From: a virus
IMG/VR virus record: IMGVR_UViG_3300010885_030180
Coordinates: 1-64,000 of that record
Reading direction: 5' to 3' (one strand)
Length of the DNA: 64,000 nt
The notes beneath the pieces were generated by a model. That model did no database searches and was not told the DNA's origin. It saw only the letters and a list, made by a program, of their open reading frames with translations. Positions within the stretch are counted from its first letter, which is position 1; each line of letters opens with the position of its first letter. Positions 6,984 through 16,345 of the stretch are shown piece by piece. A program made the position numbers and the translations under genes.

Positions 6984-8426
6984 ATGGCAACTTCATATGA
7001 TGTAAATTTAAAAATAGGCAGCGCAATTGGATTTAATGTAGTTGGGCGCGGACTTATACAGGGATTAACTCCTATACAAACTACCACATTGACACTAGAT
7101 GGTGATGTGTTTACTCCATCTGGATATAATGCTGGTACTAGAACATTGAGTGTTCAACCATTGGTTGACTTTATATCATCTCCTGGAACAACTAGTACTA
7201 GACAACTAGTACAGATGACCAATAATGGTAATGCAATACTAACGGTTACTGACATATTATATTCATTAAATGAAGGCATAACTCCTCGGTTCTATTTCTA
7301 TCCAGGTGTAACTGTATTAAATTCATCTGTCATAACAATACTTCCAAATAGTACAGCAAATTTTCAGTTAGCGTATATTGCTACTGAAGCTGCCGAATAT
7401 AATAATTACCTTATATTTGTATCAAATAATGATAGTGGGTATTACAAACTTCCTACACGTCAACTAGTAGTTGACACACTTGATTTTTATATTTCTCCTA
7501 CTGGAGTAAGCACCGCCACAACCATCGTAGGATATAATAACGTGTTTACTTATAATATAGTTCCTGTTCTTAATTCTGTTGAACGACCCGATTTAGTAAT
7601 TCCAATTATTAATCCAACTATTACTGGAAGCCCAGCTTGGAGTATTTTAAATACAGGTACTAACAGCATATCAGTTCTCTTCAATGCTAATCATGTTAAT
7701 AATGTTAATGGAACTTATGTATCAACATTAACAGTAGTTTCAAATTCACTATCTCGTCAGGTAACAAATACTGCTACTATAACTGTAGATTATAATAAAA
7801 ACAAACACCTTTGCGTATGGTTAAGTCCAGCAAGTCACGACAACAGTATTATTGGTGCAAGTTACGATTTAATAGATAATGCTAGATACTTGACCATTGG
7901 AGTAGGTATGGGAGGTGAAGATTCCTCTGTGTACAGCCAAGGTGGAAATGCTAATCTCAGTATGGACAACATTGGTCCTGGTGCCAACGCAGATAATTAT
8001 CCATATTGGTCTAAGGTATATCGTATTCCGTTTAGTGGAACTGCTACTACGTATTACAGTAACGATTATGTGGATAAGACTACAACTGCTACAGATTACA
8101 GCAGTTACTTTGGCGAGTTTGATTCAGCAGGATCTATGTTTGTAGTTGAGGACGACGGATACGGAAGTATCAAAGTAGAATTAAATAATTTGATTGAATA
8201 TAATACTTCTACTGTTACTACCAGTACCTGGACTACTCTAAACAACTTAACTAGAGCATTCCATTATTATTCTAATGTAGATATTGATGGTAGAATATCC
8301 ACAGCACCGGAATATTCAAGCCCGTTAGTATTTGATACTAACACTACTCAATTGTTTACTGGGTTTGATTACAACACTAGAGATCGAATAGCCACAACTG
8401 CTACATCAATTGTAGCCATTCCTTAA
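6984..8426 (+). CDS. virion structural protein (hypothetical)
   Basis: A 480-residue protein with alternating short hydrophobic strands and Asn/Thr/Ser loops. The first 270 residues look like two or three Ig-type sandwiches (for example TSTRQLVQMTNNGNAILTVT and NTATITVDYNK). The remaining part has the more globular motif LSPASHDNSIIGASYDL and several Tyr-rich segments. It ends the operon started at 5016. It is likely a surface-exposed virion component; no enzymatic motif is visible. Confidence 0.6.
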   Translation: MATSYDVNLKIGSAIGFNVVGRGLIQGLTPIQTTTLTLDGDVFTPSGYNAGTRTLSVQPLVDFISSPGTTSTRQLVQMTNNGNAILTVTDILYSLNEGITPRFYFYPGVTVLNSSVITILPNSTANFQLAYIATEAAEYNNYLIFVSNNDSGYYKLPTRQLVVDTLDFYISPTGVSTATTIVGYNNVFTYNIVPVLNSVERPDLVIPIINPTITGSPAWSILNTGTNSISVLFNANHVNNVNGTYVSTLTVVSNSLSRQVTNTATITVDYNKNKHLCVWLSPASHDNSIIGASYDLIDNARYLTIGVGMGGEDSSVYSQGGNANLSMDNIGPGANADNYPYWSKVYRIPFSGTATTYYSNDYVDKTTTATDYSSYFGEFDSAGSMFVVEDDGYGSIKVELNNLIEYNTSTVTTSTWTTLNNLTRAFHYYSNVDIDGRISTAPEYSSPLVFDTNTTQLFTGFDYNTRDRIATTATSIVAIP

Positions 8427-8453
8427 TAGATCAGAAATTAAATTTAGTATTAT

Positions 8454-8472
8454 ATACTACGATAAGTAGTAT
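8454..8472 (+). other. 7-bp inverted repeat before the start of the 8475 gene
   Basis: ATACTAC-GATAA-GTAGTAT forms a 7-bp perfect stem with a 5-base loop. It ends three bases before the ATG at 8475. No T run follows, so it is not a clear terminator; it could be a weak terminator for the structural operon or a hairpin that affects initiation of the next gene. Confidence 0.4.
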
Positions 8473-8474
8473 GT

Positions 8475-9710
8475 ATGTCAAATTTAATTATTCAAATACA
8501 TCCAGAAGATGTAAAATCAGTAAAGTGGTCTGGTCACTATCAGTCATATGATGTTGCATTACATGCGTTAAATCAAGGCCGATATGAGAAGTTTTTAGTA
8601 GTGAACCCAGTAATAGATGAACTCTACAAAGCAATAGATAATCCAGTTTATTATATTGACGAAGATCTTCCAAATACTGATAAGTGCATATTTTGGACTT
8701 ACAAAAACAATTGGGTTGCTAAACTGTTCACTAAAAACTGGATCCCGGCAGATGAATACTTGGTAGTTCCATTATCTCCTCCTGAATCAAAATGGAGTAA
8801 GAATAGAGAATTTGGACCTATGATTACTTTTAATAACGATCCTACTTTAAAATTTAAAGTTGAAGCATCAGATTCATCGTATCTATTAACTTGGTATCTT
8901 GATCCTAAATTTAATACAACAAAAGATAAAGTATGGGCAATTAAACATCGACCTGTAAATCGACGTATTACAGGAGTTAAGGACATGGGATACCTAACAC
9001 CTATATTTCCTAAACATCTTGATGTGATATTCATTAGTTATAACGAATCTAATGCTGAAGATAATTGGAAACGTGTATTAGAGAAAGCACCATGGGCCAA
9101 ACGTATCAATGGTGTAGAAGGTATATTCAACGCACACAAGGCAGCATCTGTGTTGGCAAAAACAGATATGTTTTATGTTGTTGATGGCGATGCATGGTTA
9201 TTGGATGAGTGGAATTTTAATTTTCAACCTGGTATATTTGATAGATTGTTTACTCATATATGGCAAGCAAGTAATCCTATTAACGGATTAAAATACGGTT
9301 ACGGTGGTGTTAAATTGTTCTCTAAGCATGTAATGGACACGGCTGAAAGTTGGACAACACTAGATATGGCCACTACTGTTACTCCTGACATTAAACTAAT
9401 TGATCAAGTTAGTAACATTACAGCATTTAATACAGATGAATTCTCAACCTGGAGAAGTGCGTTTAGAGAATGTGCTAAACTGTGCTATAATATACAACTT
9501 AATCCATCAGATACTGAGACGCAAGATCGACTTGATAAATGGAAGACCATAAATGATCAACCGTTTTCTCAATATGCTGTTGATGCTGCTAGTGAAGCAG
9601 AACAATGGGTAGATACTAACAAAGATAATATTGATATACTACTAAACATCAATGACAGAAACTGGTTACAACAAGAATTTAATAAAATATACAATGACAA
9701 TAGAAATTAA
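8475..9710 (+). CDS. GT-A-like glycosyltransferase-like protein
   Basis: A 411-residue protein. The central part has a Rossmann-like strand, LDVIFISYNE (182-191), followed by a helix and VVDGDAW (235-241), in which D237-G-D239 matches the DxD metal and nucleotide-sugar motif of GT-A enzymes. YGYGGVKLFSK (about 272-282) resembles the acceptor loop region. The N-terminal 170 residues are unrecognised. The donor sugar and acceptor are unknown. It leads the plus-strand cassette that continues with radical SAM genes; its 3' end overlaps the next gene by 17 bases if the next start is 9694. Confidence 0.6.
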   Translation: MSNLIIQIHPEDVKSVKWSGHYQSYDVALHALNQGRYEKFLVVNPVIDELYKAIDNPVYYIDEDLPNTDKCIFWTYKNNWVAKLFTKNWIPADEYLVVPLSPPESKWSKNREFGPMITFNNDPTLKFKVEASDSSYLLTWYLDPKFNTTKDKVWAIKHRPVNRRITGVKDMGYLTPIFPKHLDVIFISYNESNAEDNWKRVLEKAPWAKRINGVEGIFNAHKAASVLAKTDMFYVVDGDAWLLDEWNFNFQPGIFDRLFTHIWQASNPINGLKYGYGGVKLFSKHVMDTAESWTTLDMATTVTPDIKLIDQVSNITAFNTDEFSTWRSAFRECAKLCYNIQLNPSDTETQDRLDKWKTINDQPFSQYAVDAASEAEQWVDTNKDNIDILLNINDRNWLQQEFNKIYNDNRN

Positions 9711-10971
9711 AGATATAACTGAATTTAAAAAAACTGTATGTGCAGTTCCATGGATGCATATTGCAGTAGAACCCAACGGCGATGCAATTCCGTGCTGCCT
9801 AACCAGTACACACAATTATATTGCTGGCAACTTAAACACACAATCCATTGAAGAAATATGGAATAGTGATAACATGAAATCATTACGCAAGGATATGATC
9901 AACGGTATTGAACCAAAGATATGTAACAAATGTTTTGATAGAGAAAAAGTCACCGGGGATAGTGGCAGGTATCATCACAATCGTAGATTCTCTCAAGTAC
10001 TTAACAATATACCTTATATTACAGAACCCAATGGAACTTGTAATACAATGGACCTTAAATATTGGGATTTTAGATTCAGTAATCTATGCAATTTTAAATG
10101 TCGTAGTTGTGGTCCTCGTTACAGTTCAACATGGGTACCTGATGCTACAAAACTCAATTGGATATCAGGACAAGAGAAAGTTTGGAATGTAGAAAGCGTA
10201 AACAATACAGATAAATTTGATTTCTTAAAAGAACAAATTGAAAATGTTGAAGAGATCTATTTTGCAGGTGGTGAACCTCTAATGATGTCCGAACATTGGA
10301 AAATTTTAGATATGTTACTTGAACGCAATAAAACGCACGTTAAATTATCATACAACACCAACGCTAGTATATTAACATATGGTGGCAAGAATGTATTAGA
10401 TTATTGGCGACAGTGGGATCACGGAAAACTTGAAGTATGGCCTAGCATTGATGAAATTGGCCCCCGTGCTGAATTAATTCGTAGTGGTACTGTATGGAAA
10501 AAAGTTGAAGAAAATTTAAAAGCAATGGCTTCATTAGATAATATTAATCTGCGTCCTGGGTTAACTATTGGAGCATGGAATGTATTCCGGCTTCCAGAGA
10601 TTATTAATCACTTAAATGATATTGGAGTAATCAAAGCTGATAGTAGAAATCGTACCGAATACAATAATACCAATTTTTTTATTAACCTATTGGTGGATCC
10701 TCACCATTACCATGTACGTATTTTGCCAGATGAATTTAAAAAAGAAACCGTTGCTAAGTTAAATGAATTCATTGCTGGTTATAACAAAAAATATAATTCA
10801 GATATAGGAATAAATCTAACTCACATACTTCATGAACTTACCACACCGTTTGATAGAAAATCTGCAAAACGATTTTTAGAAATTACCAGACAATTAGATC
10901 AAGTTAGAAATGAAAATACATATGAAGTTATCCCGGAGATGGAATGTGTAAGGAAAGCAATTGGTGAGTAA
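9694..10971 (+). CDS. radical SAM protein with N-terminal SPASM/twitch-like module
   Basis: A 425-residue protein. An N-terminal cysteine module (C16, C34-C35, C77, C80) has the spacing of SPASM or twitch auxiliary-cluster domains (PWMHIAVEPNGDAIPCC). The radical SAM core follows: C132, C136 and C139 in LCNFKCRSC for the 4Fe-4S cluster, and FAGGEPLM for SAM binding. The usual order is core first and SPASM last. The peptide or other substrate is unknown. A longer frame from ATG 9652 exists, but the ATG at 9694 begins the conserved sequence and gives a shorter overlap with the upstream gene. Confidence 0.85.
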   Translation: MTIEIKDITEFKKTVCAVPWMHIAVEPNGDAIPCCLTSTHNYIAGNLNTQSIEEIWNSDNMKSLRKDMINGIEPKICNKCFDREKVTGDSGRYHHNRRFSQVLNNIPYITEPNGTCNTMDLKYWDFRFSNLCNFKCRSCGPRYSSTWVPDATKLNWISGQEKVWNVESVNNTDKFDFLKEQIENVEEIYFAGGEPLMMSEHWKILDMLLERNKTHVKLSYNTNASILTYGGKNVLDYWRQWDHGKLEVWPSIDEIGPRAELIRSGTVWKKVEENLKAMASLDNINLRPGLTIGAWNVFRLPEIINHLNDIGVIKADSRNRTEYNNTNFFINLLVDPHHYHVRILPDEFKKETVAKLNEFIAGYNKKYNSDIGINLTHILHELTTPFDRKSAKRFLEITRQLDQVRNENTYEVIPEMECVRKAIGE

Positions 10972-11884
10972 TTCAAACTTATTGTTTCCTTGGATGGAAC
11001 AAACTGACATTTATGTAGATCAGATGCACAATTTATTTACTCAAATGCTAATTGGTATAGACATGTATTGTGGGGGTATTAACAATAAAATTGTTTTAGA
11101 AGTAGGAAGTGCATTCCATTTGTCCATGGGTGGTGTTTTACTAGCATTTGCTTCACAATCGGGAGCAAGTCGTGTATTTGGAATTGATTTAACATCACCA
11201 ACTATGTTAGATAATGATAAAAATAAAAAATTATTTTGGGAATCAGTTATTAATAAATTTAAAGTCCCTCTAAACAAGCACAATGATAAAATAACTGAAT
11301 TCCAAATGAACGTAGAAGAAATGTCATTTCCTAGCAATAGTATCGATTTAATATTTTCAAATGCAACATTTGAGCATATCAAAGACGTAAAAAAATCCCT
11401 TGATGAGTGTTATAGAGTACTTAAACCTGGTGGATGTTTATATATTCACTGGAATCCTTTTACATCTTTAGAAATGGGAGCACATGATATTGGTATTCCG
11501 TATTATTATCAATGGCCTCATCTTAGGTTATCATTTGAAGATCATCTAACTAAATTAGAAGAAGTCTTTAATAATCAGTCTTTGCTTGATTCTGCCAGCA
11601 TTCCAGGACACACAATTACCAAAGACCGTGCTGATAAAATACGATTAAATATTGATCAGTTTATGCGTGATACATTAAGTGATTTAAACAAAATTAGAGT
11701 TAGTGAGTTAATATCTCTTGTTAAAAATCTTAAATTTGATATATTATACGAAGAATATAGTACCTATTCTAATGTTGAAAAATTTTATACTGATCAAATT
11801 CAAAAAGAATTAAATTTTTATTCTAAAGACGAATTATTATTACATACACATAAAATAGCATTAAGGAAGATAATCGATGAATGA
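10961..11884 (+). CDS. class I SAM-dependent methyltransferase
   Basis: A 307-residue protein with methyltransferase motif I at about residues 44-60 (IVLEVGSAFHLSMGG), an acidic post-I position in RVFGIDLTSP, and motifs IV-VI around FSNATFEHIKDV and YRVLKPGGCLYIHW. This is the Methyltransf_11 type. The last 100 residues are a helical extension. The likely start is TTG 10961 or GTG 10964, both overlapping the upstream stop. It lies inside a run of radical SAM genes with overlaps on both sides, so it probably acts on the same substrate or pathway. Confidence 0.82.
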   Translation: MVSNSNLLFPWMEQTDIYVDQMHNLFTQMLIGIDMYCGGINNKIVLEVGSAFHLSMGGVLLAFASQSGASRVFGIDLTSPTMLDNDKNKKLFWESVINKFKVPLNKHNDKITEFQMNVEEMSFPSNSIDLIFSNATFEHIKDVKKSLDECYRVLKPGGCLYIHWNPFTSLEMGAHDIGIPYYYQWPHLRLSFEDHLTKLEEVFNNQSLLDSASIPGHTITKDRADKIRLNIDQFMRDTLSDLNKIRVSELISLVKNLKFDILYEEYSTYSNVEKFYTDQIQKELNFYSKDELLLHTHKIALRKIIDE

Positions 11885-13220
11885 TTTAATTAATATCAAT
11901 AAACTGAGAGATGAAATAGTCAACAGTGAGACATTTTGTTTTTACCCATTCCTTGAACTAAGTACTAACCCTTCAGGACATATTAAACCATGTTGTAATT
12001 ATAGAAGCACTATGAATGATGCTGATGGAAAAGTTATTAGTATATTAAATGGTTCAACATTTGATACAGCATGGAATAGTGATCCTATGGTTAATTTACG
12101 TAGGACGTTGACCACTGGAGAAATTCCCGAGCAATGCAATCGGTGCATACGAGACGGTGTTACTAGTTTAAGACATCGATCAGTTGATGAATATAAAAAT
12201 AACGGTGAAGTGTTAGAGCTTGTAAAGGCTACGATTGAGAATGATTACGTTGCAGATCATAATTTAAAAATATTGGAATTAAAACCTAGTACTCTTTGCA
12301 ACTTAAAATGTGTTGTCTGCAATAGTTATGATAGCTCTCAGATATCTAAAGAAATTAAAGCCCTAGCTGAAAAACATGGTGGAATAGAAATTGAAGCAGG
12401 CCGTGTTATACGATTGCGTCCTGATACTACTGGAATTATTGAAAAAAATAAAGCCTTTGAAAATATAGAAGATCCTGAGTGGTCTGACAATGAGGAAGTT
12501 TGGAAAAACTTTGAACGATTAGTTCCTTATTTGGAAATTATTAGTTTCGCCGGCGGTGAGCCTACGTTGATGCCGTTTGTTATAAAAGCATTGCAATATT
12601 GTGTAGATACAGGTTATTCTAAAAACATTCATGTATTTGTTTCAAGTAATTTTACCAATCTTAATAAAGAATTTTTTGAGTTAATGCCTAGCTACAAGAA
12701 ATTTGAATTGATTGCCAGCATTGACGGTTTTGAAAAAGTACAAGAGTATGCAAGATTTCCAAGCAAATGGAACATGGTATCTAAAAATTATATATTGGCA
12801 AAAGAGTACATGAAATTTGATAATGTAAAGATACTAATGAATATTACTGTCAACATTTTAAATATCATTAATCTTACCGATCTATTATACTGGATAGAAG
12901 ATAGAGCAAAAGAGTATCCGTACTTTAAACAATGGCCATATAATCTTAACTTGATAATACATCCTTATGAGCAGCAAATACATTTAATTACTGATCAAAA
13001 TAAACTGTTAGCAACATCAAGGCTTGAAGAATATTTAAAGAATAGTTCTATATTGAAAGAATTTCCAGGACTTGATTCAAAGATACATTTGTTAATATCG
13101 GAACTGAAGCGACCTAGAGATCCAATTTTGTTTGAAAAATTTAAACAATACTTGTCCATACTTGAAGAGCATAGGAAAAATAGTGTACGTGACTCTATTC
13201 CTGAGTTGGATTTAGAGTAA
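11877..13220 (+). CDS. radical SAM protein with N-terminal SPASM/twitch-like module
   Basis: A 447-residue protein with the same permuted layout as the gene at 9694: an N-terminal cysteine module at C21, C39-C40, C87 and C90 (FYPFLELSTNPSGHIKPCC), then the radical SAM motif C141/C145/C148 (LCNLKCVVC) and FAGGEPTLM. An inserted charged segment lies between the cluster motif and GGEP. The start overlaps the methyltransferase gene by eight bases, and the stop shares a base with the next gene. The substrate is unknown. Confidence 0.85.
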   Translation: MNDLININKLRDEIVNSETFCFYPFLELSTNPSGHIKPCCNYRSTMNDADGKVISILNGSTFDTAWNSDPMVNLRRTLTTGEIPEQCNRCIRDGVTSLRHRSVDEYKNNGEVLELVKATIENDYVADHNLKILELKPSTLCNLKCVVCNSYDSSQISKEIKALAEKHGGIEIEAGRVIRLRPDTTGIIEKNKAFENIEDPEWSDNEEVWKNFERLVPYLEIISFAGGEPTLMPFVIKALQYCVDTGYSKNIHVFVSSNFTNLNKEFFELMPSYKKFELIASIDGFEKVQEYARFPSKWNMVSKNYILAKEYMKFDNVKILMNITVNILNIINLTDLLYWIEDRAKEYPYFKQWPYNLNLIIHPYEQQIHLITDQNKLLATSRLEEYLKNSSILKEFPGLDSKIHLLISELKRPRDPILFEKFKQYLSILEEHRKNSVRDSIPELDLE

Positions 13221-14464
13221 TGTCTAACACATATTGCCCGTTGCCGTGGAATCACTTTTCCGCCGATGCTAATGGTACCATGCGTATGTGTTGTAATTCT
13301 ACAGCAGATGGAAGATTAAAAAATAACAACAATAATTTGATACAATTAAACAGTATTGAAAATGTTGTTGACTTCTATAACATTGATCATTTAAAAAGTA
13401 TTCGTAAAAGTATGATTGATAGTAAACGCATTAAAGAGTGTGATTACTGTTATGCAATTGAGGATAACGGCGGAACTAGTGTACGACAATGGTTTGCCAA
13501 ACAATGGCCGATGGAATCAGTTATAGAGAACACTAATCTATCTACCGGGGAAGTTAATAGTGTTGAAATTAATTATCTTGATTTAAGTTGGTCAAACAAA
13601 TGTAATTTGCAATGTAAAATGTGTACTCCAAATGCCAGCGATCAACTTATAAAAGAATTTAAATTTATAGATAACGAACAATGGTCTAATGCTATGGAGT
13701 TTAAAGACAGATGGAATTATAATAACATTAAACCTATACTAGATAAAACTATTACAGAAAATCTAAGTCAAATACTTGTTACCGGCGGCGAGCCATTAAT
13801 AAACAATGATTTCTATAATTTTTGTCAAATGCTTATTAGTACAGGAGTATCTAAACAGATTGAAATGTCTATACATACCAACTTAACGGTGACTCCACAA
13901 AAATGGTTTGATATATGGCAGCATTTTAAAAGTATGAGCATTAAAATTAGTATAGATGCTGTTGAAGAAGTTTACGAATATATTAGATATCCAGGTAAAT
14001 GGCATATAATAAAACAGAATATTAAAGACACTTTGGAATTTTCTAAAAATAATAATAATATTGGAATTGAATTTCATACAGTTTTATCAATTTTTAATAC
14101 AGAAAAATTTACAGACTTATTAGATTACCTTGCATCATTGGAAGGATATGCAGTATTAAAAGTTCCGCACATTAATTATATACATATCCCAGATTACGCA
14201 TCACCATCTAATTTGCCGACTGACTATAAGATAATAATTTATAAAAACATTATGGAATGGATTAAGATCAATATACCTAAATTTCTCAATGATGCAAGAT
14301 GTATGGAAAAAATCTCTACATTATATTCGGTTGCAAATATTCTATTACATTCACAAACAACTGATGAAGAAAAACATAAGAGTTATGTAATGATTAAGAA
14401 AATGGATGTGTATAGGAAACATGATACCTTAAAATTTCTACCGTGGATGGCAGATGCAAAATAA
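13220..14464 (+). CDS. radical SAM protein with N-terminal SPASM/twitch-like module
   Basis: A 414-residue protein with N-terminal C6, C24-C25, C74 and C77 (CPLPWNHFSADANGTMRMCC), then C128/C132/C135 (KCNLQCKMC) and VTGGEPLIN. The module order matches the neighbours at 9694 and 11877. The sequence is divergent enough from them to suggest separate substrates rather than recent duplicates. The ATG overlaps the upstream stop by one base and the gene runs 11 bases into the next one, so translation is coupled along the array. Confidence 0.85.
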   Translation: MSNTYCPLPWNHFSADANGTMRMCCNSTADGRLKNNNNNLIQLNSIENVVDFYNIDHLKSIRKSMIDSKRIKECDYCYAIEDNGGTSVRQWFAKQWPMESVIENTNLSTGEVNSVEINYLDLSWSNKCNLQCKMCTPNASDQLIKEFKFIDNEQWSNAMEFKDRWNYNNIKPILDKTITENLSQILVTGGEPLINNDFYNFCQMLISTGVSKQIEMSIHTNLTVTPQKWFDIWQHFKSMSIKISIDAVEEVYEYIRYPGKWHIIKQNIKDTLEFSKNNNNIGIEFHTVLSIFNTEKFTDLLDYLASLEGYAVLKVPHINYIHIPDYASPSNLPTDYKIIIYKNIMEWIKINIPKFLNDARCMEKISTLYSVANILLHSQTTDEEKHKSYVMIKKMDVYRKHDTLKFLPWMADAK

Positions 14465-15704
14465 ATTCAAAGATGTTTACGGAATGCCTGATCCGTCATG
14501 TGTGTATAAATTTGCATGGAGTACGATAAGGCTATCTCAACAGACTACTAATAGTTGTTATAGAGTACAACTGGAACCTATATCAGTTGATAACTTTGAT
14601 AACTTTCACAATACTCCTATAAAATTAAGTACACGGCAAGAGATGCTAGATGGCAATTGGCCGGGTAAAGGGTGTGAGTACTGTAGAGCTATTGAAAAAG
14701 TAGGCGGTATTAGTGACCGGATGCAGGCAAATTCTAATACTAAACCGCCACCTGAACTGTTAAAAAATAATCGTGCAACTAATGTTAACCCCACAATAGT
14801 TGAAGTGTATTTCAATAACTTATGCAACATGTCATGCATATATTGTAATGCAACTAATAGTACTACATGGGAAAACGAAAATCGTAAATTTAAGTTAGTA
14901 TCACAGGATGAACTTGATAGTTACGATAAACATAAACAAGAATATCCTGCTATTTTAGAAAAATATTGGCAATGGTTAGAGAAGAATGCATTATCATTGA
15001 ACGAATATTATATTCTAGGAGGAGAACCATTCTTTCAACCGGAATTTGAAAAAAATATAGAATTTTTTGAGAATCACCCTTGTCCTAACTTAGTAGTAAG
15101 TGTTTTTTCAAATCTTAAAGTAAAGAGTGAAAAATTTAAAAACATTTTAAACAAAGTACAAAGTTTAATTGACAATAAACATATCAAACGTTTTAGATTG
15201 TTATCCAGTATTGATTCATGGGGTCTTCAAGAAGAGTATGTTAGATACGGATTGGATCTTACCCAATGGGAAGAAAATTTTGAAATATTAGTAGAGCAGT
15301 ATCCTGATATAGAGCTTGTTGTAAAATCAACTCTATGCAATTTAAATATAAAAGCAACTGTAGACTTAATTAAAAAAATCAATGAATACAATACTTACAG
15401 AGTTAAAAACAATAACACCTTGATTGAAATTTCATGTACGCTGTTAAAAGATCCTAAGCACTTGCAAATTGATATTTTTCCTGATAAGTTTTTTGATAAC
15501 GACTTTGAACAAATAATTAAATTTGCTCCAACCAACTTTTTAAAAGAACAAATAAAAGGTTTTCAAACAATGATTAATGAGCATCCATATCAGCCGGCGT
15601 TAGTAGATCAACTTAAATTAGAATTAGATGCAATAGATAAACGTAGAAATTTAAATTGGAAATTAACATTTCCTTGGTTACAAGAATTTACAAATAATGT
15701 TTAA
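14454..15704 (+). CDS. radical SAM protein with degenerate N-terminal cysteine module
   Basis: A 416-residue protein, the last of the plus-strand array. The core motif is C124/C128/C131 (LCNMSCIYC) with ILGGEPFFQ. The N-terminal module keeps C16, C74 and C77, but the paired CC is reduced to a single C35 (NSCYRVQL), so its auxiliary cluster may be incomplete or differently ligated. The gene overlaps the upstream gene by 11 bases and converges with the minus-strand methyltransferase gene over four bases. The substrate is unknown. Confidence 0.83.
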   Translation: MQNKFKDVYGMPDPSCVYKFAWSTIRLSQQTTNSCYRVQLEPISVDNFDNFHNTPIKLSTRQEMLDGNWPGKGCEYCRAIEKVGGISDRMQANSNTKPPPELLKNNRATNVNPTIVEVYFNNLCNMSCIYCNATNSTTWENENRKFKLVSQDELDSYDKHKQEYPAILEKYWQWLEKNALSLNEYYILGGEPFFQPEFEKNIEFFENHPCPNLVVSVFSNLKVKSEKFKNILNKVQSLIDNKHIKRFRLLSSIDSWGLQEEYVRYGLDLTQWEENFEILVEQYPDIELVVKSTLCNLNIKATVDLIKKINEYNTYRVKNNNTLIEISCTLLKDPKHLQIDIFPDKFFDNDFEQIIKFAPTNFLKEQIKGFQTMINEHPYQPALVDQLKLELDAIDKRRNLNWKLTFPWLQEFTNNV

Positions 15705-16345
15705 CGATGTATTTTACCTATAAGCATGTATCTAGTGCCACGGCTATCATCTATTTCTTCCTCAACTAATACTTCAGAATTTTCCGGTAATTGATTTTTA
15801 AATTCTTCTAGTGAGTGTACACAATTAACATGACCTTCAATCCAATCCATATTGTTTGATTGGAATGCAAAATATGCATCGGCGTTTAATTCTGCCCAAA
15901 ACGGCCATTCTTTCATAGGCGGCATGTGCTCGCACGATGTATTGATAAACAATTTAGCATCTCGATGTCTTTCTTGATCTTCAGAAAATACATCACCCGT
16001 TGTAAAAAATACATTTTTGTAATTTAAAAACAATCCATATTTTGCAACCTTAATGGCCATCTCATCTAAATCGATGCCAGTTATTTTTTTCACTTTGTTT
16101 GATAATGCAGGTATAAGTATGCTTCCAAACCAACACCCAAATATAACTACCTCAGAGTCACTGTCTAAAATATCTAGCCGATCTATTCTATCTAGTAATT
16201 TTATCTTTGAAGCAAATTGATTATTACTGAAAGAATCAATAATATCTGCTCCTACATTGGGTCCTACCTCTTTGCTATTTTTTATTGCTCTTATTACTCG
16301 TTTAAATAAATCTAAATCTATAATATTATTTTTTAAATCAATCAT
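15701..16345 (-). CDS. SAM-dependent methyltransferase-like protein
   Basis: A 214-residue protein with a class I methyltransferase Rossmann pattern: SEVVIFGCWFGSILIPAL as motif I, KKITGIDLDEMAIKVAKYG as the post-I acidic strand, and a later LFINTSCEHMPPM region where motif IV is expected. The cysteine in the glycine loop is unusual. It is the last gene of the minus-strand operon, overlapping the carbamoyltransferase gene by eight bases, so it may add a methyl group to the same product. Confidence 0.75.
   Translation of the reverse strand: MIDLKNNIIDLDLFKRVIRAIKNSKEVGPNVGADIIDSFSNNQFASKIKLLDRIDRLDILDSDSEVVIFGCWFGSILIPALSNKVKKITGIDLDEMAIKVAKYGLFLNYKNVFFTTGDVFSEDQERHRDAKLFINTSCEHMPPMKEWPFWAELNADAYFAFQSNNMDWIEGHVNCVHSLEEFKNQLPENSEVLVEEEIDDSRGTRYMLIGKIHR

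Noticed and set aside
8471-8474. ATG at 8471 as the start of the glycosyltransferase-like gene.
   Set aside because: It is not in frame with the coding sequence that begins at 8475.
9652-9693. Upstream start for the first radical SAM gene.
   Set aside because: The extra 14 residues are read from inside the preceding gene and have no similarity to the N-termini of the other three enzymes; ATG 9694 begins the conserved sequence.
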